DNA of 64,000 nt from Oscillospiraceae bacterium. GTDB lineage: Bacteria > Bacillota_A > Clostridia > Oscillospirales > Oscillospiraceae. A program made the position numbers and the translations under genes. Of this stretch, positions 1 through 8,140 are shown piece by piece. Numbering within the stretch: position 1 is the stretch's first letter; the number at the start of each line of letters is the position of its first letter. Location: the NCBI GenBank assembly GCA_017456105.1, contig JAFTKA010000011.1, forward strand, positions 3,162 through 67,161, written 5' to 3'. A model generated the notes under the pieces. The model was not told the origin of the DNA. It did no database searches and was given only the letters and a program-made list of their open reading frames with translations.

Positions 1-198
1 AGCCAGCTGCTGGGTCAGGGGGCCGATGCCCGGGCCGATTTCCAGCACGCCCACAGTCTCGTCCACACCGGAGTCCTCAGCGATCCGCTCCGGTACCCAA
101 CCGGCTACCAGAAAGTTCTGTCCCTTTGCCTTGGAAAAATGAAAGCCGTGCTCTGCAAGCAGCGGCTTCATGACATGAATATTACAGACGTCAATCAT
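1..198 (-). CDS. rsmA: 16S rRNA (adenine1518/1519-N6)-dimethyltransferase RsmA/KsgA, N-terminal part
   Basis: This is the first 66 codons of RsmA, which dimethylates two adjacent adenines in helix 45 of 16S rRNA during late 30S assembly. The rest lies beyond the left edge. Visible are the family's N-terminal segment HFSKAKGQNFL and the SAM-binding motif I, EIGPGIGPLTQQL. The start is the ATG whose complement ends at 198; a 12-bp inverted repeat and a good promoter lie just upstream. In Bacillus subtilis yabE, rnmV and ksgA are neighbours. Here the YabE-like gene lies directly upstream and rnmV is absent from the space between them. Confidence 0.93.
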   Translation of the reverse strand, partial: MIDVCNIHVMKPLLAEHGFHFSKAKGQNFLVAGWVPERIAEDSGVDETVGVLEIGPGIGPLTQQLA

Positions 199-204
199 AA
201 ACTT

Positions 205-249
205 AAATCCGCCTTTCCGCTGCCATTATAGCAACGAAAAGGCGGATTT
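205..249 (-). terminator. 12-bp inverted repeat between the yabE-like gene and rsmA
   Basis: Perfect 12-bp arms (205-216 and 238-249) enclose a 21-nt loop. The T-run is weak, so it may be a terminator for the yabE-like gene or an operator. The -10 of the rsmA promoter falls inside the loop, so the hairpin and the promoter share the same DNA. Confidence 0.5.
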
Positions 250-253
250 GCAA
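225..253 (-). promoter_or_regulatory. Promoter of rsmA
   Basis: On the minus strand TTGCAA (248-253) and TATAAT (225-230) are separated by 17 bp, a good sigma-A-type promoter about 27 bp before the rsmA start. Confidence 0.7.
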
Positions 254-285
254 GCATAACCTATCGGAGTTCGATTCTCCTCAGC

Positions 286-1356
286 TTACTCTCTCCAGTT
301 GGCGTCGCCCAGGAAGTACACGGTACAATTCCTGACACCGAACTGCATGCATTCAGCATAAGTATCGTGATACAGGTCCAGGTGGTTGCCCTTAATGCCG
401 CCGCCGCAGTCTTCCGCGGTAGCCAAACCGTAAACATAAGAGCCATCTCTGGTTACGATGAACATACGGGTGCCGTAGGGAACAACAGTGGGATCAACGG
501 CAACAACACCCTTATGTACCCGGGAGCCGGTTGCGGTATAGTCATCGCAGCCTGCGTCGGTCTTGGTATATGCGGTGGCAGAGAAGGTCCGGGCAGAGTA
601 ATAGGTCAAAATCTCGCCAGTAGGCAGAACGATCACGCCATCACCGATCAGGGGCATATCGGGGTTTCCACCCAGGCCGGTGCCACGGGCAACAATCTGG
701 TTGACCGGCTGCTCCAGCACAGTCTGACGCAGATTGGTCCGGTTCTCCTCCTTGGCGTTACGGTAGATCACGCTGTCCTCATAGAGGATCTGACCGGCAG
801 AGCCGGTGGCCAGGATCTTTTCTTCACCGGCAGGCAGGTTGGGGTCATCACAGTAAATGACCTCGTAGGCAATTTCTTTCGTGTAGGACTCCTGTTTTTC
901 CACCACACGGTCCACGGCCACCTCCATACCGTCAAAGGTCTCGGTGTCCAGGGGCAGGGATACCACATAATCGTCATAAAGAACGATACCGGAGCGATTC
1001 AGAAGGGCTTCCAAAGTCTCGCCGTAGCTGATCAGCTCCTGTGCTTCACCGCAGTTGGTCAGCTTGATGGTCTGAGCACGGAGTACATTGATGGCAATGT
1101 CCGCACCCTCGGTGGCATCGGTGGTATAGGAGTCGGCTTCTTCCAGAGAAAATCCTGCTTCACTCAAAACTTCTTTGGGATTGGTGGAGTAGGTGGTATG
1201 TACGATCACCTGATCACCGTCCGTGATCACATAGGTGTTTCTTGCGAAAACCGTAATGCACATCATACAGATCACCAGGATCATCGGCACAAACACAGCC
1301 GCGGACCGCAGGATCTGCCGCCTGTTCTTTTTGAACATGGACGCATACTTTTTCAT
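286..1356 (-). CDS. YabE-like protein with DUF348, G5 and 3D domains (cell-wall-acting)
   Basis: This 356-residue secreted or membrane-anchored protein is related to YabE and resuscitation-promoting factors, which act on peptidoglycan. A basic N-terminus is followed by one hydrophobic segment (about 17-38), two DUF348 repeats (about 40-125), a G5 domain (about 150-230) and a C-terminal 3D domain (about 258-352). The 3D domain carries the family aspartates in AVDPTVVPYGTRMFI, AEDCGGGIKGNHLDLY and a lytic-transglycosylase-like fold. The start has AAAGGAGG eight bases upstream. The strong promoter at 1452-1479 gives a leader of about 90 nt. Family identity is clear. Enzymatic activity is inferred from the 3D domain. 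Confidence 0.88.
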   Translation of the reverse strand: MKKYASMFKKNRRQILRSAAVFVPMILVICMMCITVFARNTYVITDGDQVIVHTTYSTNPKEVLSEAGFSLEEADSYTTDATEGADIAINVLRAQTIKLTNCGEAQELISYGETLEALLNRSGIVLYDDYVVSLPLDTETFDGMEVAVDRVVEKQESYTKEIAYEVIYCDDPNLPAGEEKILATGSAGQILYEDSVIYRNAKEENRTNLRQTVLEQPVNQIVARGTGLGGNPDMPLIGDGVIVLPTGEILTYYSARTFSATAYTKTDAGCDDYTATGSRVHKGVVAVDPTVVPYGTRMFIVTRDGSYVYGLATAEDCGGGIKGNHLDLYHDTYAECMQFGVRNCTVYFLGDANWRE

Positions 1357-1451
1357 GGAAGGAACCTCCTTTCAATGGTAATTTTCATTCGTCAAAATGA
1401 CGGCATCTTTTGTAGGCAAAGAAATACAACCCTCAAAAGGATTGCCTGAGC

Positions 1452-1479
1452 ATTATAGCATATTTTCATAAAAAGTCAA
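1452..1479 (-). promoter_or_regulatory. Promoter of the yabE-like gene
   Basis: TTGACT (1474-1479) and TATAAT (1452-1457) on the minus strand, 16 bp apart. The leader is too short for the c-di-AMP riboswitch often found before such genes, and I see no match to that motif. Confidence 0.8.
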
Positions 1480-1772
1480 GTCTTTTGGGTCAAACTCGGC
1501 AAATCGGCAACTTTTTGCCTATTTTTTAAGAAAATATTATGTTAACCAACAACAAAATATTGCACAAAAACTTTGTCGCCAACCACTACATATTGTAAAA
1601 AAGGTTACACTGATTTACATAATTCGTCATAAAAATGTAACCTTTTGGGATTTTTTGGCTTTTTCAGTTATGGTAAACCAATTTCCCACAAATTTCCCGC
1701 ATTTCCCTCCGTTTTGACAGGTTTTTTCAGGACAAAACAGAGCTGTTCCTCCACCGGATTATAGATTTGAAC
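1480..1772. other. AT-rich gene-free stretch with an 11-bp inverted repeat
   Basis: About 290 bases without a credible gene, upstream of the yabE-like promoter. It contains an inverted repeat with arms at 1599-1609 and 1636-1646 (AAAAGGTTACA and its complement) around a 26-nt spacer. This could be an operator or a weak terminator. I recognise nothing else here. Confidence 0.4.
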
Positions 1773-1830
1773 GTAGGGAACGGATTTATCCGTTCCGAAA
1801 AAAACGGAATGCATAAATGCATTCCCTACA
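1773..1830. repeat. Palindromic intergenic repeat, family B, copy 1
   Basis: The outer arms are GTAGGGAA and TTCCCTAC. Inside are two palindromes, one around CGGATTTATCCG and one around GAATGCATAAATGCATTC. Further copies lie at 23411, 34755 and 42350. Confidence 0.75.
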
Positions 1831-1890
1831 ATTCGTTATAGATAGTTTGAAAGGAGACTGCCTATCAGGCAGTCCCCTTTGTATATATTC

Positions 1891-2082
1891 TTAATCAGCG
1901 GTTCGGACTACCACGTAGCCGTCCACCAGGTTGGCAGATTCCAAAAAGCCCTCAATGGTAACGGACCGTTCCATCAGGTCTGTCAGGATCACCTGGCCGT
2001 CCTTGCACTCAATCCGCATAACATTGTTCATCACCATGGCCTCCGGGGCCATCTTGTTTTTATAAACCGTAGAAAGACACAT
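1891..2082 (-). CDS. CooT-family nickel-binding small protein
   Basis: This 63-residue protein starts MCLSTVYKN and runs through IECKDGQVILTDLMERSVTIEG, the pattern of the CooT family. CooT of Rhodospirillum rubrum is a small dimeric protein that binds nickel through the N-terminal Cys2 and helps mature carbon monoxide dehydrogenase. The start is placed at the MC codon so that Cys2 is the second residue. A TTTGGAG ribosome binding site overlaps the stop of the upstream His-rich gene. It is the last gene of the folT-folC operon. The metal in this organism is not known from sequence. Confidence 0.8.
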   Translation of the reverse strand: MCLSTVYKNKMAPEAMVMNNVMRIECKDGQVILTDLMERSVTIEGFLESANLVDGYVVVRTAD

Positions 2083-2086
2083 AATA

Positions 2087-2518
2087 TTACTCCAAACTGG
2101 CAAGAACGACGCTCAGCCGCATATTGCCCTTTTCAAAATCGGATACGGACGCCATCACCTGCTCAAAGGCGGCGTGGTTGCCGGCCTTTTCCAACTGACC
2201 GGCAAGATCTGCCAGCTCCTTGGCGTGGGCGGCATTGTGGTTTACCATATACTTCATCAGAGCCTTCAATTCGTCCATGGGGGTGTGGCTGCAGGAAGAG
2301 CCGCAACTGCCGCAGGAGCCGCTGCAGCCATGGCTGTGATTATGCTCTGCACCGTGATCGTGCAGATGGTCGTGCTCATGGGGGTGAGCGTGATCGTGTT
2401 CATGGGCGTGGGAATGCTCATGGGAATGGGTTACGCCGTCGTGGGTATGCTCATGGGTATGGGTATGCTCGTGAGCGTGGGTGTGGCCGCCGGCCACGTG
2501 ATCATGATGGATATGCAT
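2087..2518 (-). CDS. Histidine-rich putative metal-binding protein
   Basis: This 143-residue protein has 28 histidines among its first 63 residues, in HxH steps, then a Cys cluster (65-78, C-x3-C-x2-C-x3-C) and a helical C-terminal part (about 80-143). That last part resembles the small helical domain that often accompanies His-rich metal proteins next to CooT. The His tail suggests storage or sequestration of nickel, cobalt or zinc in the cytoplasm; there is no signal peptide. AAAGGAG precedes the start, 15 bp after folC. CooT follows after four bases, so the two are almost certainly co-translated. The function is inferred from composition and neighbour. Confidence 0.75.
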   Translation of the reverse strand: MHIHHDHVAGGHTHAHEHTHTHEHTHDGVTHSHEHSHAHEHDHAHPHEHDHLHDHGAEHNHSHGCSGSCGSCGSSCSHTPMDELKALMKYMVNHNAAHAKELADLAGQLEKAGNHAAFEQVMASVSDFEKGNMRLSVVLASLE

Positions 2519-2533
2519 AGGGCTTCTCCTTTA

Positions 2534-3808
2534 TTATAATAGTACTTCTTTCAGGCTGTCGTGGATCGCACCGATGGAGTACAGCGAGCCAAAGCACAGC
2601 ACAACGCCGTCCTTTCCTGCCAGTTCCATTGCCTTGATCACGCCCTCCCGGGTGCTTTCGCAGGCGGTAGCCTTTGCACCGGCTTTTTGCAGATGCAGAG
2701 CAAGCTCAGTAGATTCCAGCTTCCGGGGATTGTCGGGGGTGATGCAGACGAACTGCTCCACAAGAGGCATTACGGGCTTATACATATCGCCGTAATCCTT
2801 GTCGGCCAGCACACCGGTCAGTGCGATGACCCTGCGATCCTGCAGATAATCTTCGATGTTCTTAATGAGTGCTTCAATGCACTGGGGATTGTGGCCGCCA
2901 TCGATGATAAACAGGGGATCCCGGCTGACAATGTCAAACCGGCCGGGCCAGCTGACCTCCCGGATACCGTCATAAATGTTCTGCTCAGAGATCTTCCAGC
3001 CGTTTTCAATCAGGGTGTCGGCAACGGACAGCACCACTGCCGCATTGTGAAGCTGATGGTCGCCCAACAGGGGAAGACGAATATTCTTTCTGTTGCCGCA
3101 ATCGAATTCCTGACCGAACAGGTCGTGGGAGCGGAGGGTGAGACCTTCAAAATCGGCCTTTTTGAGGGATACCTTTTTATCCCGGCACACGTCCTCAAAG
3201 ACTTTTTCCACAGAAGGCGTTCCCCGGTAGATAACCGCGTGGCCGTTCTCCTTAAAAATGCCTGCCTTGGTGCGGGCGATCTCCTCGACGGTAGAGCCCA
3301 GATAATCCGTATGGTCAAGACCGATGTTGGTGATCACGGCCACCTCGGGGGTCTTAATCACATTGGTGGCATCAAATTCACCGCCCATGCCCACTTCCAG
3401 CACCACGATGTCGCAGTTTTTCCGCTTGAAGTACTCAAAGGCGATGCAGCACACCAGCTCAAATTCCGTGGGGGTTTCTTCCATGGATTCTGCCAGGGGC
3501 TTAACATATTCGGTAACGGCAATGAGATCCTCATCATTGATCTGCTCTCCGTCGATCTGGATCCGCTCGTGGAAACGGTAGATATAAGGAGAGGTGTAAA
3601 GGCCTGTGCGGTAGCCTGCCTTCCGCAAAATGGAGGCGGTCATAGCGGCGGTAGAGCCCTTGCCGTTGGTGCCGGCAATATGGATAAACTTCAGGCTGTT
3701 CTGGGGGTTGCCCATTTTGTTAAGCAGGGTTTGCGTCCGGCCCAAACCGGGGATACTGCCCTTCCAAAATTTGGAGTGGATATATTCAATTGCCTGTTCA
3801 GCAGTCAT
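2534..3808 (-). CDS. folC: Folylpolyglutamate synthase / dihydrofolate synthase FolC
   Basis: FolC adds glutamate to dihydropteroate and/or to folates using ATP, which retains folates in the cell. The 424-residue length is normal. The family P-loop GTNGKGST is at about 46-53, with NIGLDHTDYLG and IIDGGHNPQC further on. The start ATG follows the folT stop with no gap, so the two are translationally coupled. Pairing with FolT under a tetrahydrofolate riboswitch suggests it mainly traps imported folates. Whether it also has dihydrofolate synthase activity cannot be read from the sequence. Confidence 0.95.
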   Translation of the reverse strand: MTAEQAIEYIHSKFWKGSIPGLGRTQTLLNKMGNPQNSLKFIHIAGTNGKGSTAAMTASILRKAGYRTGLYTSPYIYRFHERIQIDGEQINDEDLIAVTEYVKPLAESMEETPTEFELVCCIAFEYFKRKNCDIVVLEVGMGGEFDATNVIKTPEVAVITNIGLDHTDYLGSTVEEIARTKAGIFKENGHAVIYRGTPSVEKVFEDVCRDKKVSLKKADFEGLTLRSHDLFGQEFDCGNRKNIRLPLLGDHQLHNAAVVLSVADTLIENGWKISEQNIYDGIREVSWPGRFDIVSRDPLFIIDGGHNPQCIEALIKNIEDYLQDRRVIALTGVLADKDYGDMYKPVMPLVEQFVCITPDNPRKLESTELALHLQKAGAKATACESTREGVIKAMELAGKDGVVLCFGSLYSIGAIHDSLKEVLL

Positions 3809-4387
3809 TTAGGCAGACTTCCTTTCTTTTTTGAGTTTGGGTGGCCATACGCCCAATCGGGTAAAGACATTGGTTTTCATCAGCATATAGATGATCAATA
3901 CTTCCACTACCAGCATAATGGCAAACTGGACACTACGAGTGCTTAAATAATACAAAACACCCTTTAGGTATGCACCGTCAAAGTAAAAATAGGCCAGTGC
4001 ACAGCTCTGACACAAAATGGAACCAATGACGATCGGGAACAGGTAACTGAAAGCCAAACGGAAGATTGAGGGGTTCTTCTGAATGTATCGACGCAACAGT
4101 CCACCAAACAATCCGTACAAAATTGCAGGCAGGCACAGCAAAGGGTTAAAGCCGAATTGCATCAAACTACCCAGGAAATCAGCGGCAAATCCGGTCAACG
4201 CACCTGCCAGCGGTCCAAAAAACATTCCTGCCAAAAACAGGGGGAATTTATCCAACGACCAACGAATTCCGTCCGGTGTGGCAAAAGACAAGACCCGTGC
4301 CATAACAATACTCAATGCGATCAGCATAGCACAATAGACGATGGTTTTGGTTGCCATAAGGGTTTTGTTTCTGGTGTTCTCTTTCAT
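3809..4387 (-). CDS. folT: Folate ECF transporter S component FolT
   Basis: This 192-residue membrane protein has about six hydrophobic segments and features of ECF S components: ATKTIVYCAMLIALSIVMARVL near the start, and GMFFGPLAGALTGFAADF in the middle. It binds folate in the membrane and works with the shared EcfAA'T module, which is encoded elsewhere. The start is set at MKENTR because GGAGG lies eight bases upstream; the ATG five codons earlier overlaps that site. The folate assignment comes from the riboswitch and from folC immediately downstream. Confidence 0.9.
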   Translation of the reverse strand: MKENTRNKTLMATKTIVYCAMLIALSIVMARVLSFATPDGIRWSLDKFPLFLAGMFFGPLAGALTGFAADFLGSLMQFGFNPLLCLPAILYGLFGGLLRRYIQKNPSIFRLAFSYLFPIVIGSILCQSCALAYFYFDGAYLKGVLYYLSTRSVQFAIMLVVEVLIIYMLMKTNVFTRLGVWPPKLKKERKSA

Positions 4388-4443
4388 AAAAAATGCCTCC
4401 ATTCATGTGGGCAACGGGAACGCCTGCAACCCCTCTTACAAAT

Positions 4444-4471
4444 GAAAAACCCCGTGCCGAAGCACAGGGAG
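4444..4471 (-). terminator. Riboswitch-associated terminator before folT
   Basis: An 8-bp GC-rich stem with a UUCG loop, followed by five T on the minus strand, lies between the THF aptamer and folT. It is the expected off-switch. Confidence 0.8.
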
Positions 4472-4566
4472 TTTATTTCACCCATAAGGAAAAGGGCAGC
4501 ACAAAATCGGCGGCCTTTACCCGACCGAGTATCGTTGCTACATAAAGGAAGACTCCTATATGACGC

Positions 4567-4663
4567 AGCGGGTGCGGATACCTCATCGCGGACAATGTCC
4601 TTCGTCTGCCACTCAACTCCCCATTTTGGCAGCACTTCACGCGGGGTCTCCTACTCTGTTCCC
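4567..4663 (-). promoter_or_regulatory. Tetrahydrofolate (THF) riboswitch controlling folT-folC
   Basis: The minus-strand RNA carries the conserved blocks of the THF aptamer in order: GAGUAGG, CGCGUGAAGUG, GGGGAGUUG, ACGAAGGACA, UGUCCGCGAUGA, then AUCCGC and a CCC that closes stem P1 with the 5' GGG. A terminator follows about 100 nt later and folT directly after it. Known THF riboswitches control folT and other folate genes in Firmicutes. The match was made by eye against remembered aptamers. Confidence 0.87.
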
Positions 4664-4667
4664 AGCT

Positions 4668-4696
4668 ATCATACACGATTCTTATGGAAATGTAAA
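4668..4696 (-). promoter_or_regulatory. Promoter of the THF riboswitch / folT operon
   Basis: TTTACA (4691-4696) and TATGAT (4668-4673) with a 17-bp spacer. The predicted RNA start falls right at the 5' end of the aptamer. Confidence 0.75.
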
Positions 4697-4764
4697 TACC
4701 CTTTCGATATTTTTTTACAGATTTTATCGGTGGCGTGGCGGATTGTCTGGCAGCTACAAAATAC

Positions 4765-4891
4765 CACGTCATTGCGAGGAGCGGAGCGACGTGGCAATCC
4801 GCGTCCCTGTCGCCAACGGCGACGCAGTGCTTTGCACTGCAAGAGGACGGATTCCCACGACCAGTTTGCGAACTGGTCTCGGAATGACGTG
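4765..4891. repeat. Palindromic intergenic element, family C, copy 1
   Basis: This 127-bp element has inverted ends CACGTCATT (4765-4773) and AATGACGTG (4883-4891) and begins with ATTGCGAGGAGCG. A partial copy lies at 34612, and 29405-29519 has similar architecture. No open reading frame is visible, so it is a MITE- or REP-like element. Confidence 0.75.
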
Positions 4892-4892
4892 T

Positions 4893-4922
4893 AAAAAAGG
4901 CCCCTCGGGTGAGGGGCCTTTT
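4893..4922 (-). terminator. Terminator of the PfkB kinase gene
   Basis: Ten-bp stem (4897-4906 with 4911-4920) and a T-run on the minus strand, directly after the kinase stop. Confidence 0.88.
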
Positions 4923-4924
4923 CA

Positions 4925-5929
4925 TTATCTCATAGATGCGTAGAGTTCTCTTGCTTCTTTTTCGGTCCGCATACCGTCGGTGGCGTTGGCCTCGGACAAG
5001 GAGCACACTGCAGAGGCAGTGCCCAGCTCAATGGCGGACTTCAGGGTTTCACCCTTCCAGGCGGCGTACAGAACACCGGCACAGAAGGCATCGCCTGCAC
5101 CCACAGTGCCGGCTATGTAGCCCTTAGGCAGCTTCAGGCTGGGAACTTCCACATAATTGTTGTTCTCGTCCAGACCGAAACCGACCTCGGGACAGTGGAT
5201 CACAGCCCAGGTGGAGACACCTAGCTCCTTCATCTTCTGCAGAGCGGGAAGCATATTCTCGCGGATCAGTTCGCCTTCCTCAGTACGCAGGGAGATACCG
5301 GTGGTGGCACTGGCCTCCACCTCATTGATCACGCAGTAGTCGGTGTACTTCAGGGCAGGACGCACGATCCGCACAAACCGGTCGCCGGCCTCGCTGACCA
5401 CGTCGATGGAGGTCTTGATGCCGTGCTTTTGGGCGGTATGCAGCAGTCTTGCCATTTTGGTGCCGTACTCGGGATCTTCGCTGTCCAGAGTGTCCAGCAG
5501 CAGAATGTAGCCGGCGTGGAGAATGTCCACATTCAGCTTGTCCCAGGGGATATCCTCTTCACAGAACAGAGCACCGGAGCCACGGCCCACGAAGAAGGTC
5601 CGCTGCTTGGTGATCTCGTCGGCCATGACGATGGTGTAGGCGTTTACGCCGCCCTTGACCACGTGGCTCAGATCGATATTCTTATAGGCACTGAGGGTGT
5701 CCACAACGAACTGGCCCTCGGCATCGTCGCCGATGCGGCCCAGGGCAACCAACGGCAGCTCCGGATCCAGCTTGGCAAGATCCACGATATCGTTGCACAC
5801 GCAACCGCCGGTGGAACGGCTCACATCAGCCACCACGGTGGTCAGCTCACCGGGGCCGGGCAAACCTGCGATGGGGTACAGCAGATCCACGATCATGTTG
5901 CCGGCAACGGCAATTCCCTTTTTACTCAT
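4925..5929 (-). CDS. PfkB-family carbohydrate or nucleoside kinase
   Basis: This 334-residue ribokinase-fold enzyme is expected to phosphorylate a sugar or nucleoside with ATP. It has the substrate-lid GGCVCN near residue 41, and the PfkB signature 2 with the anion hole and catalytic Asp in GTVGAGDAFCAG at about 276. It sits alone between terminators, so context does not reveal the substrate. GGAAG lies nine bases before the start. A TACAAT -10 is visible upstream but with a poor -35. Ribokinase, fructokinase and adenosine-type kinases remain possible. Confidence 0.85.
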   Translation of the reverse strand: MSKKGIAVAGNMIVDLLYPIAGLPGPGELTTVVADVSRSTGGCVCNDIVDLAKLDPELPLVALGRIGDDAEGQFVVDTLSAYKNIDLSHVVKGGVNAYTIVMADEITKQRTFFVGRGSGALFCEEDIPWDKLNVDILHAGYILLLDTLDSEDPEYGTKMARLLHTAQKHGIKTSIDVVSEAGDRFVRIVRPALKYTDYCVINEVEASATTGISLRTEEGELIRENMLPALQKMKELGVSTWAVIHCPEVGFGLDENNNYVEVPSLKLPKGYIAGTVGAGDAFCAGVLYAAWKGETLKSAIELGTASAVCSLSEANATDGMRTEKEARELYASMR

Positions 5930-6011
5930 AGAAATTTACTTCCTTTCTTTTCCTCTAACGTTATCATTGTAACCGAAACAGATGGGTTTTTCCATTGGTG
6001 TTTCCTACAAA

Positions 6012-6860
6012 TTAACCGGCATCATTTTGTGCGTTTTTATCTTCCACGGTGTTGACATACAATTCTTTATGGGGGCGGAAGTGCAAAATCACCAGAGCAG
6101 CTACAGCGATCAAACAACTAATGGCCGCCAATACCTGACTGACCCGGAACGGGCCCCAATACAGGCTGTCGGTCCGCAGACCCTCGATAAATGCCCGACC
6201 CAAACCGTACCAAGCCACATAACCAAGAGCCATCTGACCGTCGTATTTTCTTTTTTTCGACAGAAAATGCAGCAGTACAAAGCCCATAGCGTTCCATGCC
6301 GATTCATAGAAAAACGTGGGGTGGTAGTAAATAACTTCCCCGGTCTTGGCGTTTTCAAGACCCATTCGCAGGAAGCTGGAGGTTTCTGCACCGAAGGCCT
6401 CCCGGTTGAAGAAATTGCCCCAGCGGCCGATGCTCTGACCGATCAAAAAGCTGATGGACACCAGATCCAGTACCGCACCCAGGCGTACTTTTTTGATCTT
6501 GCAGAACACGATCACGCCCAATGCCGCACCGATGACACCGCCGTAAATGGCAAGGCCGCCGTTCCAGATATAGAGCATTTCGATGGGGTTATCCTTGTAG
6601 TCGCTCCAGGAGAAAATGCAGTAGTAAAGTCTTGCACAGACAACTGCCAAAGGCACGATCCACAAAAGACCGTCAATAATATCGTCCTGCCGCAGACCGA
6701 AGGCTTTGCTCCGTCGCAGTCCGTAGACCGCTGCCAGCAGCAGGCCCAAACCGATGATAATGCCGTAAAAATGGATGCTGAAGCTGTCGGTGATGGGGAT
6801 CTCCCGGGGCGGATTTAAGGAAATTCCCAGCCCGGGGAAGGAAATGGTAGAGTAGTTCAT
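6012..6860 (-). CDS. lgt: Prolipoprotein diacylglyceryl transferase Lgt
   Basis: Lgt transfers diacylglycerol from phosphatidylglycerol to the lipobox cysteine of prelipoproteins. The 282-residue protein has about seven membrane segments. The Lgt signature IGQSIGRWGNFFNREAFG is at about 141-158 and includes the catalytic Arg/Asn/Glu cluster; HPTFFYESAWN follows. The start overlaps the stop of ymfH by one base (TGATG). It is last in a minus-strand operon of four genes. A likely client, the lipoprotein at 60011, is in this window. Confidence 0.96.
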   Translation of the reverse strand: MNYSTISFPGLGISLNPPREIPITDSFSIHFYGIIIGLGLLLAAVYGLRRSKAFGLRQDDIIDGLLWIVPLAVVCARLYYCIFSWSDYKDNPIEMLYIWNGGLAIYGGVIGAALGVIVFCKIKKVRLGAVLDLVSISFLIGQSIGRWGNFFNREAFGAETSSFLRMGLENAKTGEVIYYHPTFFYESAWNAMGFVLLHFLSKKRKYDGQMALGYVAWYGLGRAFIEGLRTDSLYWGPFRVSQVLAAISCLIAVAALVILHFRPHKELYVNTVEDKNAQNDAG

Positions 6861-8140
6861 CAGTTTACCTCCTCTATGGGGTTGATCACCGAAAGACTTG
6901 TGCGTTCTTCGGTTACGACCCTTTGTAAAAATTCTTGCACCTGACGGGCGGTTACGGATTCATAAACTTCCGGGAAACGGAAGTAGTCATACCGGGAAAA
7001 ATGGTAGGCACAGACACGGAAGCAGGTAGAATCAAAGCTGTCCAGACCCTTGATCCGGCGGCCCAAAGAGCTGCGTTTCATACGGAGGAAATCTGAATCA
7101 ATGATGCCCTCTCTGGAAATCCGGGCGGCCTCTTCCCAAATGGAAGAGCGTACCTTTTCCGGCTCCCAGCTGTCGCCGGAGGCGGTGAGTAGTGCCATAC
7201 CCTCGATGGTCTCAAAGCCGCCGCCGAAGGCAGAGTCGATGAGCCCCTCCTGATACATCTTAAGATACAACCGGGAGGACTCTCCGAACAGAGCCTCAGC
7301 TGCCAGATCGCCCATAAATTCCTGCCGGATCGCGTCCTCACCCTTGCCCAGGGGCTCACACTTAAAGCCCAGCTGGAACATGGGCATGGCCACTTCCATT
7401 TGCTCGGAGCAGTAGGGCTGCTTCACGGCCATATCCTCCTGCCAGCACCGGACATCGGTTACCTTGGGATTGTCCCTGGGGGACAGCTCCAGAGCGATGG
7501 CTTCCACCTTTTCCGGGTCAACATCGCCCACCACGCATAAAAGCATATTCTCCGGCCGGTAAAAGGCCCTGTGGCAGTCGGTCAGCATGTCCGGGGTGAT
7601 AGAACCGATGCTCTCTCTCGTGCCTAAAATGGGCTCTCGCACCGGGTGGTTTTCGTACATACTCCCCATGAGGTTCTCAAAGATCCTCGTTTCGGGAGCG
7701 TCCTGGTTCATATCGATCTCCTGACCGATAATGCCCTGCTCCTTATCCACACTTTCCCGGGTAAAACAGGGGGTGTATACAAACTCCAGCAACAGCCGCA
7801 GGCATTCATAGAAATTCTCCGTGCAGGAGAAATGATAGGCTGTCATATCGTAGCCGGTAAAGGCGTTGGGAACAGCACCCAAGGCGGCAAACTCCGCGGT
7901 AATATCCCGGCCCGGCATATCGAAGAGCTTATGCTCCAAGAAATGGGCAATGCCCGCAGGCACGGTGTAGGCCTTTCCGTTTAAGGAGAATTCCCGGTGG
8001 ATCGAACCGAAATCCGTTACCAAATAGGCAAGCTTTTTCGTAAAGCCCGGTCGGGGGACAACGGCCACAGAAAGGCCGTTTTGCAATTTCGCGGTGTATA
8101 ACACCTCGTCCAACAGGGGGTAACTGGTCTTTTTCATCAT
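6860..8140 (-). CDS. ymfH: M16 family zinc peptidase, YmfH-like
   Basis: This 426-residue M16 protein keeps the inverted zinc motif H-x-x-E-H (H66-FL-E69-H70) and a downstream Glu in EQGIIGQEIDM. In B. subtilis ymfF and ymfH are linked to 5-aminopentanol modification of elongation factor P. M16 peptidases often work as pairs of one active and one inactive half, and the upstream gene is the matching inactive partner. The start overlaps the upstream stop (ATGA), with GGAGGGGG before it. Confidence 0.88.
   Translation of the reverse strand: MMKKTSYPLLDEVLYTAKLQNGLSVAVVPRPGFTKKLAYLVTDFGSIHREFSLNGKAYTVPAGIAHFLEHKLFDMPGRDITAEFAALGAVPNAFTGYDMTAYHFSCTENFYECLRLLLEFVYTPCFTRESVDKEQGIIGQEIDMNQDAPETRIFENLMGSMYENHPVREPILGTRESIGSITPDMLTDCHRAFYRPENMLLCVVGDVDPEKVEAIALELSPRDNPKVTDVRCWQEDMAVKQPYCSEQMEVAMPMFQLGFKCEPLGKGEDAIRQEFMGDLAAEALFGESSRLYLKMYQEGLIDSAFGGGFETIEGMALLTASGDSWEPEKVRSSIWEEAARISREGIIDSDFLRMKRSSLGRRIKGLDSFDSTCFRVCAYHFSRYDYFRFPEVYESVTARQVQEFLQRVVTEERTSLSVINPIEEVN

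Noticed and set aside
261..285. GGAGTTCGATTCTCC looks like a tRNA T-arm
   Set aside because: No acceptor, D- or anticodon arm lies at the right distance on either strand, and the stretch directly abuts the yabE-like stop.
367..1449. Long plus-strand frame opposite the yabE-like gene
   Set aside because: It is a shadow of the real gene, with no ribosome binding site and no recognisable protein pattern.
1357..1480. c-di-AMP (ydaO) riboswitch before the yabE-like gene
   Set aside because: The leader between the promoter and the start is only about 90 nt, and the conserved motif is missing.
4384..5006. Small minus-strand frames upstream of folT
   Set aside because: They run through the THF riboswitch, its terminator and a palindromic repeat.
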